A DNA stretch of 64,000 bases, taken from NCBI GenBank assembly GCA_037576215.1, contig JBANDB010000002.1, positions 5,022,001 to 5,086,000 of the forward strand, written 5' to 3'. Under the pieces are notes generated by a model. That model ran no database searches and was not told the DNA's origin. It saw nothing but the letters and a program-made list of their open reading frames with translations. Origin of the DNA: Armillaria gallica (taxonomy: Eukaryota; Basidiomycota; Agaricomycetes; Agaricales; Physalacriaceae). This document shows, one piece after another, positions 46,319 through 56,267 of the stretch (its first letter is position 1; each line of letters opens with the position of its first letter). Made by a program: the position numbers and the translations under genes.

Positions 46319-46751
46319 GGAAAAAACCTATTTATAAACAATGAGTACGATGACAACACGCAACCTTCCAGTAGGCACCGTCACAGCAGAGGGACAGGTG
46401 GCTACCGTATAAGGTCGACAGCCGAATGCAAAAGAGATTGCTGCGTGATTTGGGAAAAGTATGTAGGCAGACTGCGAGGCTGTGAAAAGGTGAATCCAGT
46501 AGGCCTGTGACCGGTACATCGACGCTTGCTCACTGTAAGGGACCGGTCACAGGTCCATGAATCCAGCTGTAAGGCAACTCGTGTTCAATCGATAGCTCAA
46601 GAACGTCGTTCGTCAGGCAGCTTTGAGAGTAAAAGCGGTTCTTGACGATGTGAACAAGTAGAGTACAATCAAATTATCATTGCTCTGGATGTTCAATATA
46701 TCTGTTTTGTTCACAGTTAGCGAAGCGTCTTGATAACCTAAGACTGATATT
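46319..46751. other. Intergenic region
   Basis: Nothing recognised. A 17-bp word near 46504-46520 (GTGACCGGTACATCGACG) partly recurs in reverse near 46541, probably by chance. Confidence 0.35.
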
Positions 46752-47949
46752 TTACCTCTTTACGTCCGAAGCATCTCCGTTCTCAGCAAGTCTTTTGTAC
46801 ACTTCACTTAGAGTAGTATTTACATCGTGAATCTTCCGCGTAATGGGCTTGGGAGGCCCTGGGACAGTGTTTGCGCTGGTAAGAAAAGGCAGTTGAGCAT
46901 ATGAGATGACATCACAAAAATGAAAGCATTCACTCTCGGGCCATTTTCCTGTCAATGTAACGAACAGGAAAGCCTTGAGTGGACTCTTTGGACAGCTGAG
47001 GACAATCAACTCTCCAATGAGGTTCTCCACACTCTGAACACGGGTGTCTCGGTGGTATTTCATGTCTTCGAGGACAACTGTCGATCTTATGATCAGGGTT
47101 ATGACACGCCGAGCAAGTCGCAGCATAACGAAGGTTCCCCTGCCCTCCATGCCAATGATAATGGATGGCTTTCCTCAGGAGACCAGACTTAATGTACGCT
47201 GTATGCTGCTGTACTTGGGTGTACCGTGCGTCAAGGTCTGCTGTTGTGACGCCAATTCCGGAAAGATAATGCCGTTGAACACGATATGCGAACCGCATGT
47301 CTTTGACGGTGAAGCACCGGCCGGTGAGTTCGTCGGATGGGTGACGGGTTACTTGGGTGGAATACAGCTCCAATTCGAGTGTGTTATCTGTGCAACTTAA
47401 TGTTTTAGGCTGGTGCTGGACAGGGATCAGTACACAAAGAAAGAGAGATAGCACCATACACACATGTTCATCCTTCGCAACCCCACCCACCAGACCAACA
47501 AAAGAAATCATCGTCGCATAGTCCGGAAACTTGTACGCCATGCGCAGAGCCCAGCCAAATTCAGTGTGCCTCGACAAGGAGCGAACGGTCCAACCAAAGC
47601 GCACCAGATTGGGCATAAAACCTTCCAGCTCTTTCTGTGTCGGTACCATCTTGGCCCTTGCCTCAGTGGGCTCCGGAGGCAAGGTTCCTAAGGAATGAGC
47701 TAGAGAGTCACGTAAGACCTAGGACTTGCAATAATCATCGCCACGCATACCTGTGATGGGCCTTATGGGCTTGATGTAAGTCTCCGTGGCCCATGGTCGT
47801 AGCGGGTCGTCGTCCTTTTGGTCGAGTAATTGAGGTCCAGGGCCATTCAAGTACCGACAAAGTATTTGTTTATGTAGTCGAGATACACAGGGAGCTCGAC
47901 GAGGGAAATCCTTGCATCCTGTAGTAGCAGGAAATCGAGCACGCAGCAT
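46752..47949 (-). CDS. Pterin-dehydratase-like protein fused to two CCHC zinc knuckles
   Basis: Four exons on the minus strand (47949-47751, 47687-47464, 47415-46934, 46875-46752) join in phase into 342 residues. Residues about 75-200 resemble the pterin-4a-carbinolamine dehydratase family: KELEGFMPNLVRFGWTVRSL, YKFPDYATMISFVGLVGGVA, then DEHHQPKTLSCTDNTLELEL and TVKDMRFAYRVQRHYL. The canonical HHP reads HHQP, so the active site is altered. The C-terminal extension carries CSACHNPDHKIDSC at residues 242-255, an exact C-x2-C-x4-H-x4-C knuckle, and CSECGEPHWRVDC at about 267-279, a variant with one residue less. Such knuckles bind single-stranded nucleic acid in Gag and RNA-processing proteins. 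A role of this fusion is unknown. It is intact, unlike several neighbours. Confidence 0.72.
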
Positions 47950-49825
47950 ATATATACCGTTACGCTTATATACGTCGCGTCAAAAGAAGGAAATCGTGGG
48001 AACCTTGAGTATTTGAAATTACATTAAGGGAAATAACATACTGATGGTCAATAAGTATATATGTCCGAATGTTCTCACGCTCCAACCACCACAACGCGCA
48101 AAACCGTGGAACTCGGCGCCTACGCTTCCCTCCCAACGCGTCACCCACCAGTGTCACCAGAAACACAATAGAAAGAGCTACAAAATCACCTGGAATAGAC
48201 AGGGTTCTGAAGAAGCGATAACATCCAAATGTGCATCGGGAAACTCGGCATTCAACAACGACTTCGGCATCTCTCGAGTTTTCGCGGACCGTTGGATCCA
48301 TTCGTTTTCAAACTGAAAGACGGTTGTGAAAGCGATCCCCAAGCCGGCAGGGTTCTTTCCTCGAATGTCAATGAGGTCCTGCTTTTGGAAACAACCTTGT
48401 ATCTTTCTGGTACTAGTATGTGTAAATTCTTACATTCCTCGGTAACCCGTTTCTATCAACAGACTGTGGAATCTGGTGGCTACTTCTCAGTGCTCAGTAG
48501 GATGATAATCCTTTACGATTTCATCAATGCAGCTACCTTAGACACGGGTATTATCAGCGCCGGGGACTATTCCTCTGCTGCGCATATCACGCTTTCCTTA
48601 TAGAGTGCATCTTGGAGGACGCGAAGATGGCAAGTAGGTCCTAGAATTGTTCACACAAAAATTCAATCTCATCTTCGTGCTTGTAGACTCGCTTGGAATG
48701 CAAAACATCGGTAGTAGAGCAACATAACTATAATAATAGTGCGTCTGAATCAGCAAATGTCGTCGAACATCATCGAGAAAAGTGTCGATCACATATAGAA
48801 ATAATCAGGCAGTTGCGGCTTGATGGTCCACTGTACCTCGTTTATCTCCTCCGACGCGACCTTCTCCCTTCCGGCAAGTCTGTCTCCCAAATTCGTCCTC
48901 AAAACCTGCCCATCTCCATGCTCTCTCCTTTCTAAGTCGAGGTATCCGCATGGGAAAAGGTCACTATATCCTGAGGCCCACTTGCGCCTTTGCGGGTACT
49001 AATGATGTGGTACACATCGAAAAACGTTGCTAACGGAAGCCTCCTTGCTGGTCAAGATAGAGTCATGTTCTTGTCGGAATGTGAAAGATAATTCCTTTCA
49101 AGGTTAAGTTGTGGTGGTCTTGATGATGAAGGATCTGGGAAGCAAAGAATTGCAGGAGGACAGAACTGTAAGACGCGTCGCAGAAGTTGAAGAATCAGAC
49201 TTCAGAGTCTAAGATGGAAAAGAGACGTTGATACACGAGTAAGTCTTCTCTTTCCATACATCTGTAGCCAGGACTCAGGCTGACCGTGACTTCAGTGATG
49301 GGCCTAATTGAAACAAATATGCACAAGCTGCTGGCGACTGGACACACTCCAGCCGTACACGGGAGAACCGCGCTTTATGCTTGGCCTTGCGGCTTGGGCT
49401 GGACTGGCCCGTCGCCGCGGAGTGGTATGGGTGTGTTGGGTCGATTAAGATGCGGGGAGTAAGCGGGTTGAAGGGCATGCAGGATGTCGAAATGGTGTTT
49501 CTGCCACAGAAAGTTAAGGCCAGGGGTAAGGAGAAGAAACAATGTTCAAACTGGGTCAGAGACCCATTGAATTCCGTCGAAAGAAAGGTAGGAAGAAGCG
49601 AGATAAATGCCATTGCTGATATCAGGCATTCAGCTGACAATTTTTTTGCCCTTATGAGAATCGGTTCTCTCAGGCATCGGGTCTTTCAACTGACACCTTT
49701 GAAGGACGTCTTGAATGCTTAAAAGGCGCAACTTTTCGCCATCTAAAGTAGTCCGCCGTACGCTTTAAAAGGGCTTGTAGTAGCCTATCCATACATCCAC
49801 CAGCAAATTTCTGGCCTATGCGACG
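47950..49825. other. Gene-poor region
   Basis: About 1.9 kb. Frames of 112-125 codons on either strand (47966-48301 minus, 48229-48603 plus, 49275-49640 minus, 49381-49722 plus) overlap one another and show no motif, so none is called. Confidence 0.4.
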
Positions 49826-50785
49826 ATGCTGGTCCTTTCGGAAACAGAGATCAAGTAAGAGGAGAGTTTATCAAGCTCTTTCTTGGCACTGATCAAAGTT
49901 GACAGATCTAAAGAATGGGAGTTCATTCCGTCGATTCCAGAAACGGATGTCGCAACGGTAACAGCGAATGAAATCAAGTGAGAGGAAAATCCATCGTGTC
50001 CCTTCGTATCGCTGATCAGATTCAACAGAGAATATCATTTCCGTGGGTGGTATTCCATCATCACACAGACCGGCATCGTGAGCTGAAAACATGCTTTAGA
50101 TATTTATTTCCACCAGACCAATGCAACTGAGCATCATTTTGCGCTGGAGCTGCGTGATGCCGTTCTGCGTTTGTGTCGGGACGGCGCCTTCGTGGCTGTT
50201 CCTCTGTTCCGGGTGAATACTGAGGCCAATGGGCCTCATCCAGTCGGTGAGTGATATCTTGTGTTGGTGTTTGATGACATCGAACGATTCTGGGAGGTTC
50301 CTATGAGATTTGGGTACCCGTAGAGAGCTTTGCCTCAGTCTTTTCTTTCATTGTGAAGAATCATGGAAAGCTCAGGTGATGTTTGTCGAGATATGGTGAT
50401 ATAGGTGCTAAAACGTTATCCTACCTATAGTGTTCTTATCCACCCCTTGACAGTAGATGAGGTACGTGCTCCCCTTGCGCCAATCAACTCTCCCTGTGTC
50501 CTGATCTGTTTTTCTACAGCGAGAGTGCGTCTCCGATGTATTTTGCTAGAGCTTGACTTTACACTCCGATGACTAGGGACCATGAACAGCGCACCGCGTG
50601 GATTGGGCCGCCATTCCCGTTGGATCTTTCTTGGGTGGTTGAAAAAATGAAGTCAGTTCCCTTGCAGTACCCGACACTTAGTTCGTTATCTGGTTGTTCT
50701 CATCTTATCGACTTTGTCTAATGTGTTGCGTAGAGATGGGTTATTCGTCGACTGTCCCCCCCATCACGTTGGAACAGAGGCGTAA
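49826..50785 (+). CDS. DOPA 4,5-dioxygenase-like protein
   Basis: Family of small iron enzymes that open the ring of L-DOPA in betalain-type pigment synthesis in some mushrooms; most relatives have unknown substrates. Nine short exons (49826-49854, 49906-49977, 50029-50042, 50100-50246, 50297-50375, 50431-50461, 50520-50524, 50577-50651, 50734-50785) join in phase into 167 residues. Motifs: EIKEYHFHIYFHQTN with the metal-binding His pair, LRDAVLRLCRDGAFVAVPLF, GPHPVGSYEIWVPVESFAS, VLIHPLTVDE and DHEQRTAWIGPPFPLDLS. Exons 3 and 7 are 14 and 5 nt long, so no long open frame marks the gene. The last exon is the least certain; without the last intron the frame would end near 50720. Confidence 0.85.
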
Positions 50786-51207
50786 AGATGGCGCAAGGAT
50801 CGCAAATCTCTTAAGAAAGGAGAGGTTGGCGGCGAGACCGCCAGCATGTTAGTCCCTAGAGAAGTTATGATATTGGGCGCCCGAGTTGACAACTACAGGA
50901 TGTGTATTTGGATTCGTCGCTTGTGCCGAGATCAGCTCTTTGTGTAGACAGTGTAACAAGTTATTTCGTGTGTTCCTAGATTTCGTGATTTCCGTTGAAG
51001 CAGGCTACATAGTGCGCGACATCATCCAAAGTGACTGCCCTTCTTCTTAAATGCCCTCAAACGGAAGGCCGAAGCTCCAGTCACTTCTTCGACCCAGGCT
51101 TTTTAATCTGACGCGATGAAGTCCCAAGTTGAGCGTTCGCGCACGGTACCGTCGTCGAGCATCCATTTAGCGTCTTCATGCGCTTCTGCAAAGAATGCTC
51201 ACAAACC
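50786..51207. other. Intergenic region, part of the duplicated F-box-like unit
   Basis: No gene. From about 51000 onward the sequence resembles 6920-7180, the 3' flank of F-box-like copy 1. Confidence 0.5.
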
Positions 51208-52119
51208 TCAATAAAAATGAGACCTTTTCGCTCGATGGAAGAAAAATATGTTCTCACCGAGTGTTCTTCGGTTTGCCTTTCCAAAACGATAATTCATGCC
51301 TCGTGCATCACCCATCGTCTCAGTGTAGACACCATGGCCAGAAAACCGTCGGATGCAATTCTGGTATGTCGATCGTGATAGCATGTCCTTGAGAGAGATT
51401 GCTCTGACGCATTCGAACAACGCAGCAAGGGCCATAGAACGAGTGGCAGCATTCAGAAATATTTCCCAATTAGGGTCAGCAAATCGACCATAAATATAAT
51501 CCGGCGCAGGATTGTAAACAGCGATTTCCCAGTCTACAGGTAGGACACTGAGCTGTGTCGTTGTTTGGTCAAGCGCTATAGAGATTCGAGTCCGAACGAT
51601 TTGTTGTTGAGATAGTATGTAATGGAACCATCTGCCCCTGATGCGATACCTGATCTCGAGGAAGATTTGGGAGATATTTGGAAAACATTTGCGAAAGCCG
51701 ATGTAATTGGGAAGATTGGATAAGATTGTGTATGGCTCCCGGGCAGCGTCCCTGTTTAATTCGACTAGATCAACATGGCAGGTAATCGTGCGAGTGGAGT
51801 GGGGGAGATGAGGGCGGTAGATTAGAGAGTCAGTGTTGCGTATAATAGAACTGAGATAGAGGAGATATCTTTCCGTCGGAACGAAAATGTTTCGGGAAGT
51901 GATATGCGCAAAAACATCCTTCCAGAGGCTGTTGATGAGGGGGCATGTTATCATAAAAACGATCCTATCCTCTGATGGATGTTCAGAGTACCAAAACTCT
52001 GAGATGATAGCATGAATGAGCTCAGGAGGGAGGTGGTCCAGCATAAGGAAAGCTGGAACTGTTGGAACACGTCTCGGCAAGACAAAGGTCCGGCATCGTC
52101 CGAGCGCCCCTATTAGCAT
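51208..52119 (-). CDS. F-box-like hypothetical protein, copy 3
   Basis: Uninterrupted 303-residue frame, clearly paralogous to 7236-8156 and 18568-19409. It contains LPPELIHAIISEFWYS, MITCPLINSLWKDVF, NLPNYIGFRKCFPNISQIFL and DYIYGRFADPNWEIFL. A second Met (MLDHLPPEL) about 26 residues in may be the true start, since the first residues differ among copies. The tail ends in HRAKRSHFY, like copy 2 and unlike copy 1. Function unknown; the F-box-like start suggests ubiquitin-ligase substrate recognition. Confidence 0.6.
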   Translation of the reverse strand: MLIGALGRCRTFVLPRRVPTVPAFLMLDHLPPELIHAIISEFWYSEHPSEDRIVFMITCPLINSLWKDVFAHITSRNIFVPTERYLLYLSSIIRNTDSLIYRPHLPHSTRTITCHVDLVELNRDAAREPYTILSNLPNYIGFRKCFPNISQIFLEIRYRIRGRWFHYILSQQQIVRTRISIALDQTTTQLSVLPVDWEIAVYNPAPDYIYGRFADPNWEIFLNAATRSMALAALFECVRAISLKDMLSRSTYQNCIRRFSGHGVYTETMGDARGMNYRFGKANRRTLGENIFFFHRAKRSHFY

Positions 52120-53674
52120 TCGCTCTTGCTGAGTCTTGCTCTACATTCATGAGGCAACGAAAACTTCACAACATTATTATGGTTTCAATTGGGCTTCAAT
52201 GTACCACGCGCGGAAACAAGCAGGATGGATTTCATGTCAAGCGCGATGGCAACTCATTGACTAGGTTGGGGCAACACAGAGCTCCTTCGATGCCGCCGAC
52301 AGATCGTGTTCTTCAATTTCAAGGGCTATGATCAAGGTGAATAAGTATCCTACTCTATATAAGAGACATGATCTTCATATTACAGCACGAGGACTAACTA
52401 ACGCAACATTAGTACGTTCAAGTTTAGCCAGTCACCTTCAAATCGAAGTTACTAATTGGCACTAAAAAACTGGCCATGCCTGGAAGCCGAGTAGACCCTA
52501 AGGAACTTGACAGACTGGCTTTGTCTCTTGATTGTTCTTTCTCGAATTACTGGAATACTCTACCCGAGGGACGACGCGTGACGCTGGGTTTATAACCATA
52601 ATCCTTGAAAGTCTCGGCATGATAGTAGCGCGCACGGCTGTTCCTCTTCTTGCCGGAAGGTTGCGGTTGCTCTGCTACAGACCTTCATTAATCAAGACCC
52701 TGGCAGCGGTAGCGTTGCGGCATGTATCTGGACAAGCTAACGCGACCCAACACTTATTGGTCTAAAGACTAAATCGAGTACAGGGCGATCACTTCATCCA
52801 ACACCGAATCGTGAAGGTCGTGTATTCGGACCCAAACTTGCCAACCGTATAGAATGTAGTAGTGCTGCTACTGCATCAAGGTGTTAACGACGTCACAGCA
52901 ACTCTATCAGTGTCTGGTCCGAATAAACTGCTCCAAAGATAGGATAGGACGGAGGGTGAAGGCTCCATTTTGCAGTGAAGCGCCCTCTGTAGACCACCTT
53001 TTGGGCCATTTGAAGCTAACAGAGAAGACAGTCAATACGTAGTGCAAACTACGAAGGGTGCCGCTGATCTTCACCTTGACAAGCTTTATTTCGATGTTTC
53101 AAACAGAATTCCAGCGAGCGTCATCGACTCTCATCTGTTTATGGATTCGGTACTTACTACTTCAGCGCTTCAGCTTCAGCACTCATGAATATCGAATCCT
53201 CAAATCCTCCGAACAAAAATTAGGTCTAAACCCAATCTTCACTCGGAAACGATTTACTGACAGACCGAACTGGCAAGATACTGATGTATCGTTAAGTGAA
53301 CTTCCTCAGTTCCCCCGCCCATTCTTTCAATCTGATATGAAGTATCCCGCAACCAAAACAATGAAGACTGAGAGTGTTCTGAATTAAAATATGAAAAATG
53401 CTTACACTGGATGCTATACCAATGAACAGTGCAAGTGGTGATAAGAAGCTTCTGTGGCACTTCGGCCTAATTCGGCGACACCTTGTTCGGATTATCAATT
53501 GTGTGTACTGGTGACCACCTGTTACCAGCTGCTACCTGTCCCGCTATCCTATTTCGCGACGTAGACGTATAGTTACACTAGCCATGCTCACCGTTCTCAC
53601 ACGTTCTCACCCGACAGGGTCCCGTGCTGGGACAAATCAGGGGCACTGCATCGATAACGTCGTCCACGACCACC
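52120..53674. other. Intergenic region
   Basis: About 1.5 kb with no supported gene. Frames at 53058-53387 (plus) and 53254-53498 (minus) overlap and have no motif. Confidence 0.4.
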
Positions 53675-55583
53675 ATGTCGGATTCAGATATCTGCAAAAT
53701 TGTGGATGAAAAACTCCTATCGCATTCGGCGCGCGTCAAAGACAAAGTCCTCTTGATTACTGGTGGTGCTAGCGGTATTGGAAAGGCGACGGCTCTGCAG
53801 TTTGCTGCCCACGGGTGAGTGTCAGAGCGCATCTATCGCATCCCGAAATTTCAAGGCTCTTCGGAAGGGCAAAAGTCGTCATCGGGGACAGGAATGTAGA
53901 TGGTGCGCAGGCAACGGTTGATGAAATCGTTCAAGCTGGGGGGTGAGCACAGCGCTCGGTGTCCAAGTTTAGGCTCTAACAAAGGCGGCAACAGTCTAGC
54001 AACATGTATATCATGCGATGTTTCTGCTTGGGACGACGTCGTCGCGTTGTTCGAGTTAGCCATGAGAGCATATGGGGCTATTGATGTCGTGGTGAGTTCT
54101 CGACCCTCCCGTTCACTCTGCCTTGTATTCGTGCAAAAGGCAAGCCATTCAGGGCCGGCTCATTGCTTGCGGAACTGGCCTTGATTGGCCTTTCTTTCTG
54201 CGAATATTTTCATGTTCCGAATTCACTCGCAATATTTGGAGACCAAGAAATTCATGAAAGAGACATCTCGTGTCTTCTTCTGTTGAACACTCTTCACTAC
54301 TGTGACGAAGCGTTGGCGGCGACCAATACTTATAATTTCTTCTCCGTGGCGCGAGACAATCTCTTCCGGAACCCAACCATCTCGAGTTTTCACTGTCACG
54401 AAAAGTGACGACTCTGTCTGTTCGACTGTTCAACCGAGAAGAAGCACCGTGAAGTTCTTTTCGAAGCAAAGAGACTTCTCACCTTGATAGAGAGGTCCGA
54501 AGAGATTGTATCCCGCCGGGGATCAATTTGGGTGTACTGTACTCGATTGCTTCCCGTCAGATTTCTGCGTTTCCGCACAAAATCAGCTTGACCTTTTTTT
54601 TTTTTTTTTTTTTTTTTTCTTCCTTCTTCATCAGCCCTGATACACTCCCCTAGGTGGCTTGCGCGGGAGTATCAGAAATAGGCACGTTTGGAGTCGTGAA
54701 AATCGACGCCAATGGCAAGCCTCTCAAGCCACGCTTGACCACGCTTGACGTCAACCTGATTGGCACTTTATATAGTGAGTCTTCCTGATCTACTGGGGCA
54801 TTAGTGTCTTACTACGGGGTTCTTAGCTGCGCATCTCGCTCAACACTATCTCGCTCGAGGTCAAACTGAAGGGGATCTGAAATCCCTCGTACTCCTTGGC
54901 TCGATAGGTATGCGTCATTGAGGTATTGTGTGCCCGTTATCATCTGAAAGATTGGCCGAAAAGCTTCATGGAAGGCCATTCCACGAGGCACGATGTACAG
55001 CGCCTCTAAACACGCAGTACTCGGCACCATGCGCTCTTTATACCCCGATTTTGCTGACCGAGGTATTCGCATCTCAGTCGTCAACCCATTCTTCGCCGGT
55101 GATGTTATTTTTCCATTCCTCTTAGCGCTCCCGACTGATGTCAAATCCAGATACGCCCATTCTTGCTCTGCCAATCAAACTACTCTTGGCCGGTATCCCT
55201 CTCACTCCGGTCACTCGAATTGTGGGCGCCATCTTCTACTCCGCAACTGACCCCGACCCCGACTCCAACGGGTCCGCTTGGTTACTACTCGACGACGGTC
55301 CTGTAGTCCAAGTATCGAAAGAGAATTTCAAGCTTGGTGTATATAAGGTCCTCGATGAACGGATCAACAGTATGCAAAAGTGGGTATTTTCTCTTCAAAT
55401 GACGACAGTCCATGAGACTGATAATATATTACTTGTTTGATCAGGGGTATGACGGGTTTGGTCTATTACTCTCGGCTGGTGAAGGACGTCACCCGTCTCC
55501 TCAAGACGCCTCTGATGCTGACGCTCTTGGGTGGCCTTGTTTGGCATCAACAGAACACTATTCGACAGCTTGTGCACCTGTAG
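53675..55583 (+). CDS. Short-chain dehydrogenase/reductase, copy 1 (catalytically complete)
   Basis: NAD(P)-dependent oxidoreductase with a C-terminal membrane anchor. Eight exons: 53675-53814, 53868-53942, 54000-54091, 54654-54774, 54827-54907, 54964-55098, 55151-55379 and 55445-55583. The cofactor site LLITGGASGIGKATA is in exon 1. The catalytic block MYSASKHAVLGTMRSLYP (Tyr-x3-Lys) is in exon 6. A hydrophobic end TPLMLTLLGGLVWH follows. Between exons 2 and 3 the phase is off by one: six G stand at 53938-53943 where five would fit, so a base-calling error or recent mutation is likely. The third intron is 562 bp against about 50 elsewhere and holds a 25-nt poly-T. A paralogue lies at 59437-60775. 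The substrate is unknown. Confidence 0.85.
54092..54653 (+). other. Enlarged intron with probable insertion
   Basis: 562-bp GT-AG intron of the first SDR gene. The same intron in the paralogue is 56 bp (59872-59927), so about 500 bp were probably gained here. The inserted sequence has no transposase frame. Confidence 0.6.
54594..54618. repeat. 25-nt poly-T tract
   Basis: Uninterrupted T run within the enlarged SDR intron. It could be the reverse-complement poly-A tail of a retroposed RNA, or a long polypyrimidine tract before the acceptor at 54653. Confidence 0.7.
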
Positions 55584-55695
55584 GAGGCTATGAATATCAA
55601 GTGTGCTTTTATTGCCACAGGCCCAAAATCCCGTTATACATGAAAATTCGTCTGATCCGTCGAGCAAGCAGACGGAATACAACGCATGCACCGTG
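55584..55695. other. 3' flank of SDR copy 1
   Basis: Nothing recognised; a minus-strand frame overlapping this region is antisense to the SDR gene. Confidence 0.4.
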
Positions 55696-56082
55696 ATGAA
55701 CGTCGATATACTTAGTTTGTCTGGACCTGTTTCAACGGATTTAAAAAAAATTGACATCAGGGCACATTCAAAAGTCACGGTTCGGGACAAACGCATCGCG
55801 GAAAATATTCTTCCAAGCCCACAGGATGACATCATGGGATGTCTCAGTCGTGGTTCTGCATTCATTAGACGTTTCGTATCATGCATAGGATGGTCCAAAA
55901 AAGGAACTCATGACGCCGTCTGTCGCACCTCTACCATCATTGAGGCATCTATCTCTCATGGCGTGGAGCATATCTATCTCATCATCTCCGCGATAATTGG
56001 CTGCCGGGGTCGAAACGGAGGCAAAACTATATACGACGAGTTGCAAGTTGTGCTATCATCGCCGGTATGTCAAACAGCGTGA
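55696..56082 (+). CDS. Hypothetical protein
   Basis: An uninterrupted frame of about 129 codons from the ATG at 55696, beginning MNVDILSLSGPVSTDLKKID and ending SSPVCQTA. I recognise no domain. Composition is plausible for protein, with a weak hydrophobic patch (YLIISAIIGC). It lies between two real genes with room for its own promoter, but no intron or homology supports it, so confidence is low. Confidence 0.3.
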   Translation: MNVDILSLSGPVSTDLKKIDIRAHSKVTVRDKRIAENILPSPQDDIMGCLSRGSAFIRRFVSCIGWSKKGTHDAVCRTSTIIEASISHGVEHIYLIISAIIGCRGRNGGKTIYDELQVVLSSPVCQTA

Positions 56083-56202
56083 TCGCTGTTTGTTTTTCGG
56101 CTGGATGTATGATATCTTTTTCACATCTGGGTTTTCTAATTTTTTGACTCATGGATTTCTATGACATAGCTACCGGACGGAGGTGCTTGGCATTTCCCTG
56201 CT

Positions 56203-56209
56203 CTTATAA
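56203..56209 (+). promoter_or_regulatory. TATA box of the FAD oxidase gene
   Basis: TATAAAA lies about 60 bp upstream of the start codon at 56268. Confidence 0.5.
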
Positions 56210-56267
56210 AATGATTCTGTTTCGACAAGAGGAGGACATCCCGAAATTTCTCTCCGAATTCTTCTAA

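Noticed and set aside
47966..48301. Hydrophobic 111-codon minus-strand frame
   Set aside because: One possible membrane span but no family, start context or splice partner; overlapped by equally long frames on the other strand.
55395..55898. 167-codon minus-strand frame
   Set aside because: Antisense to the last exon of SDR copy 1 and to the frame at 55696; no features.
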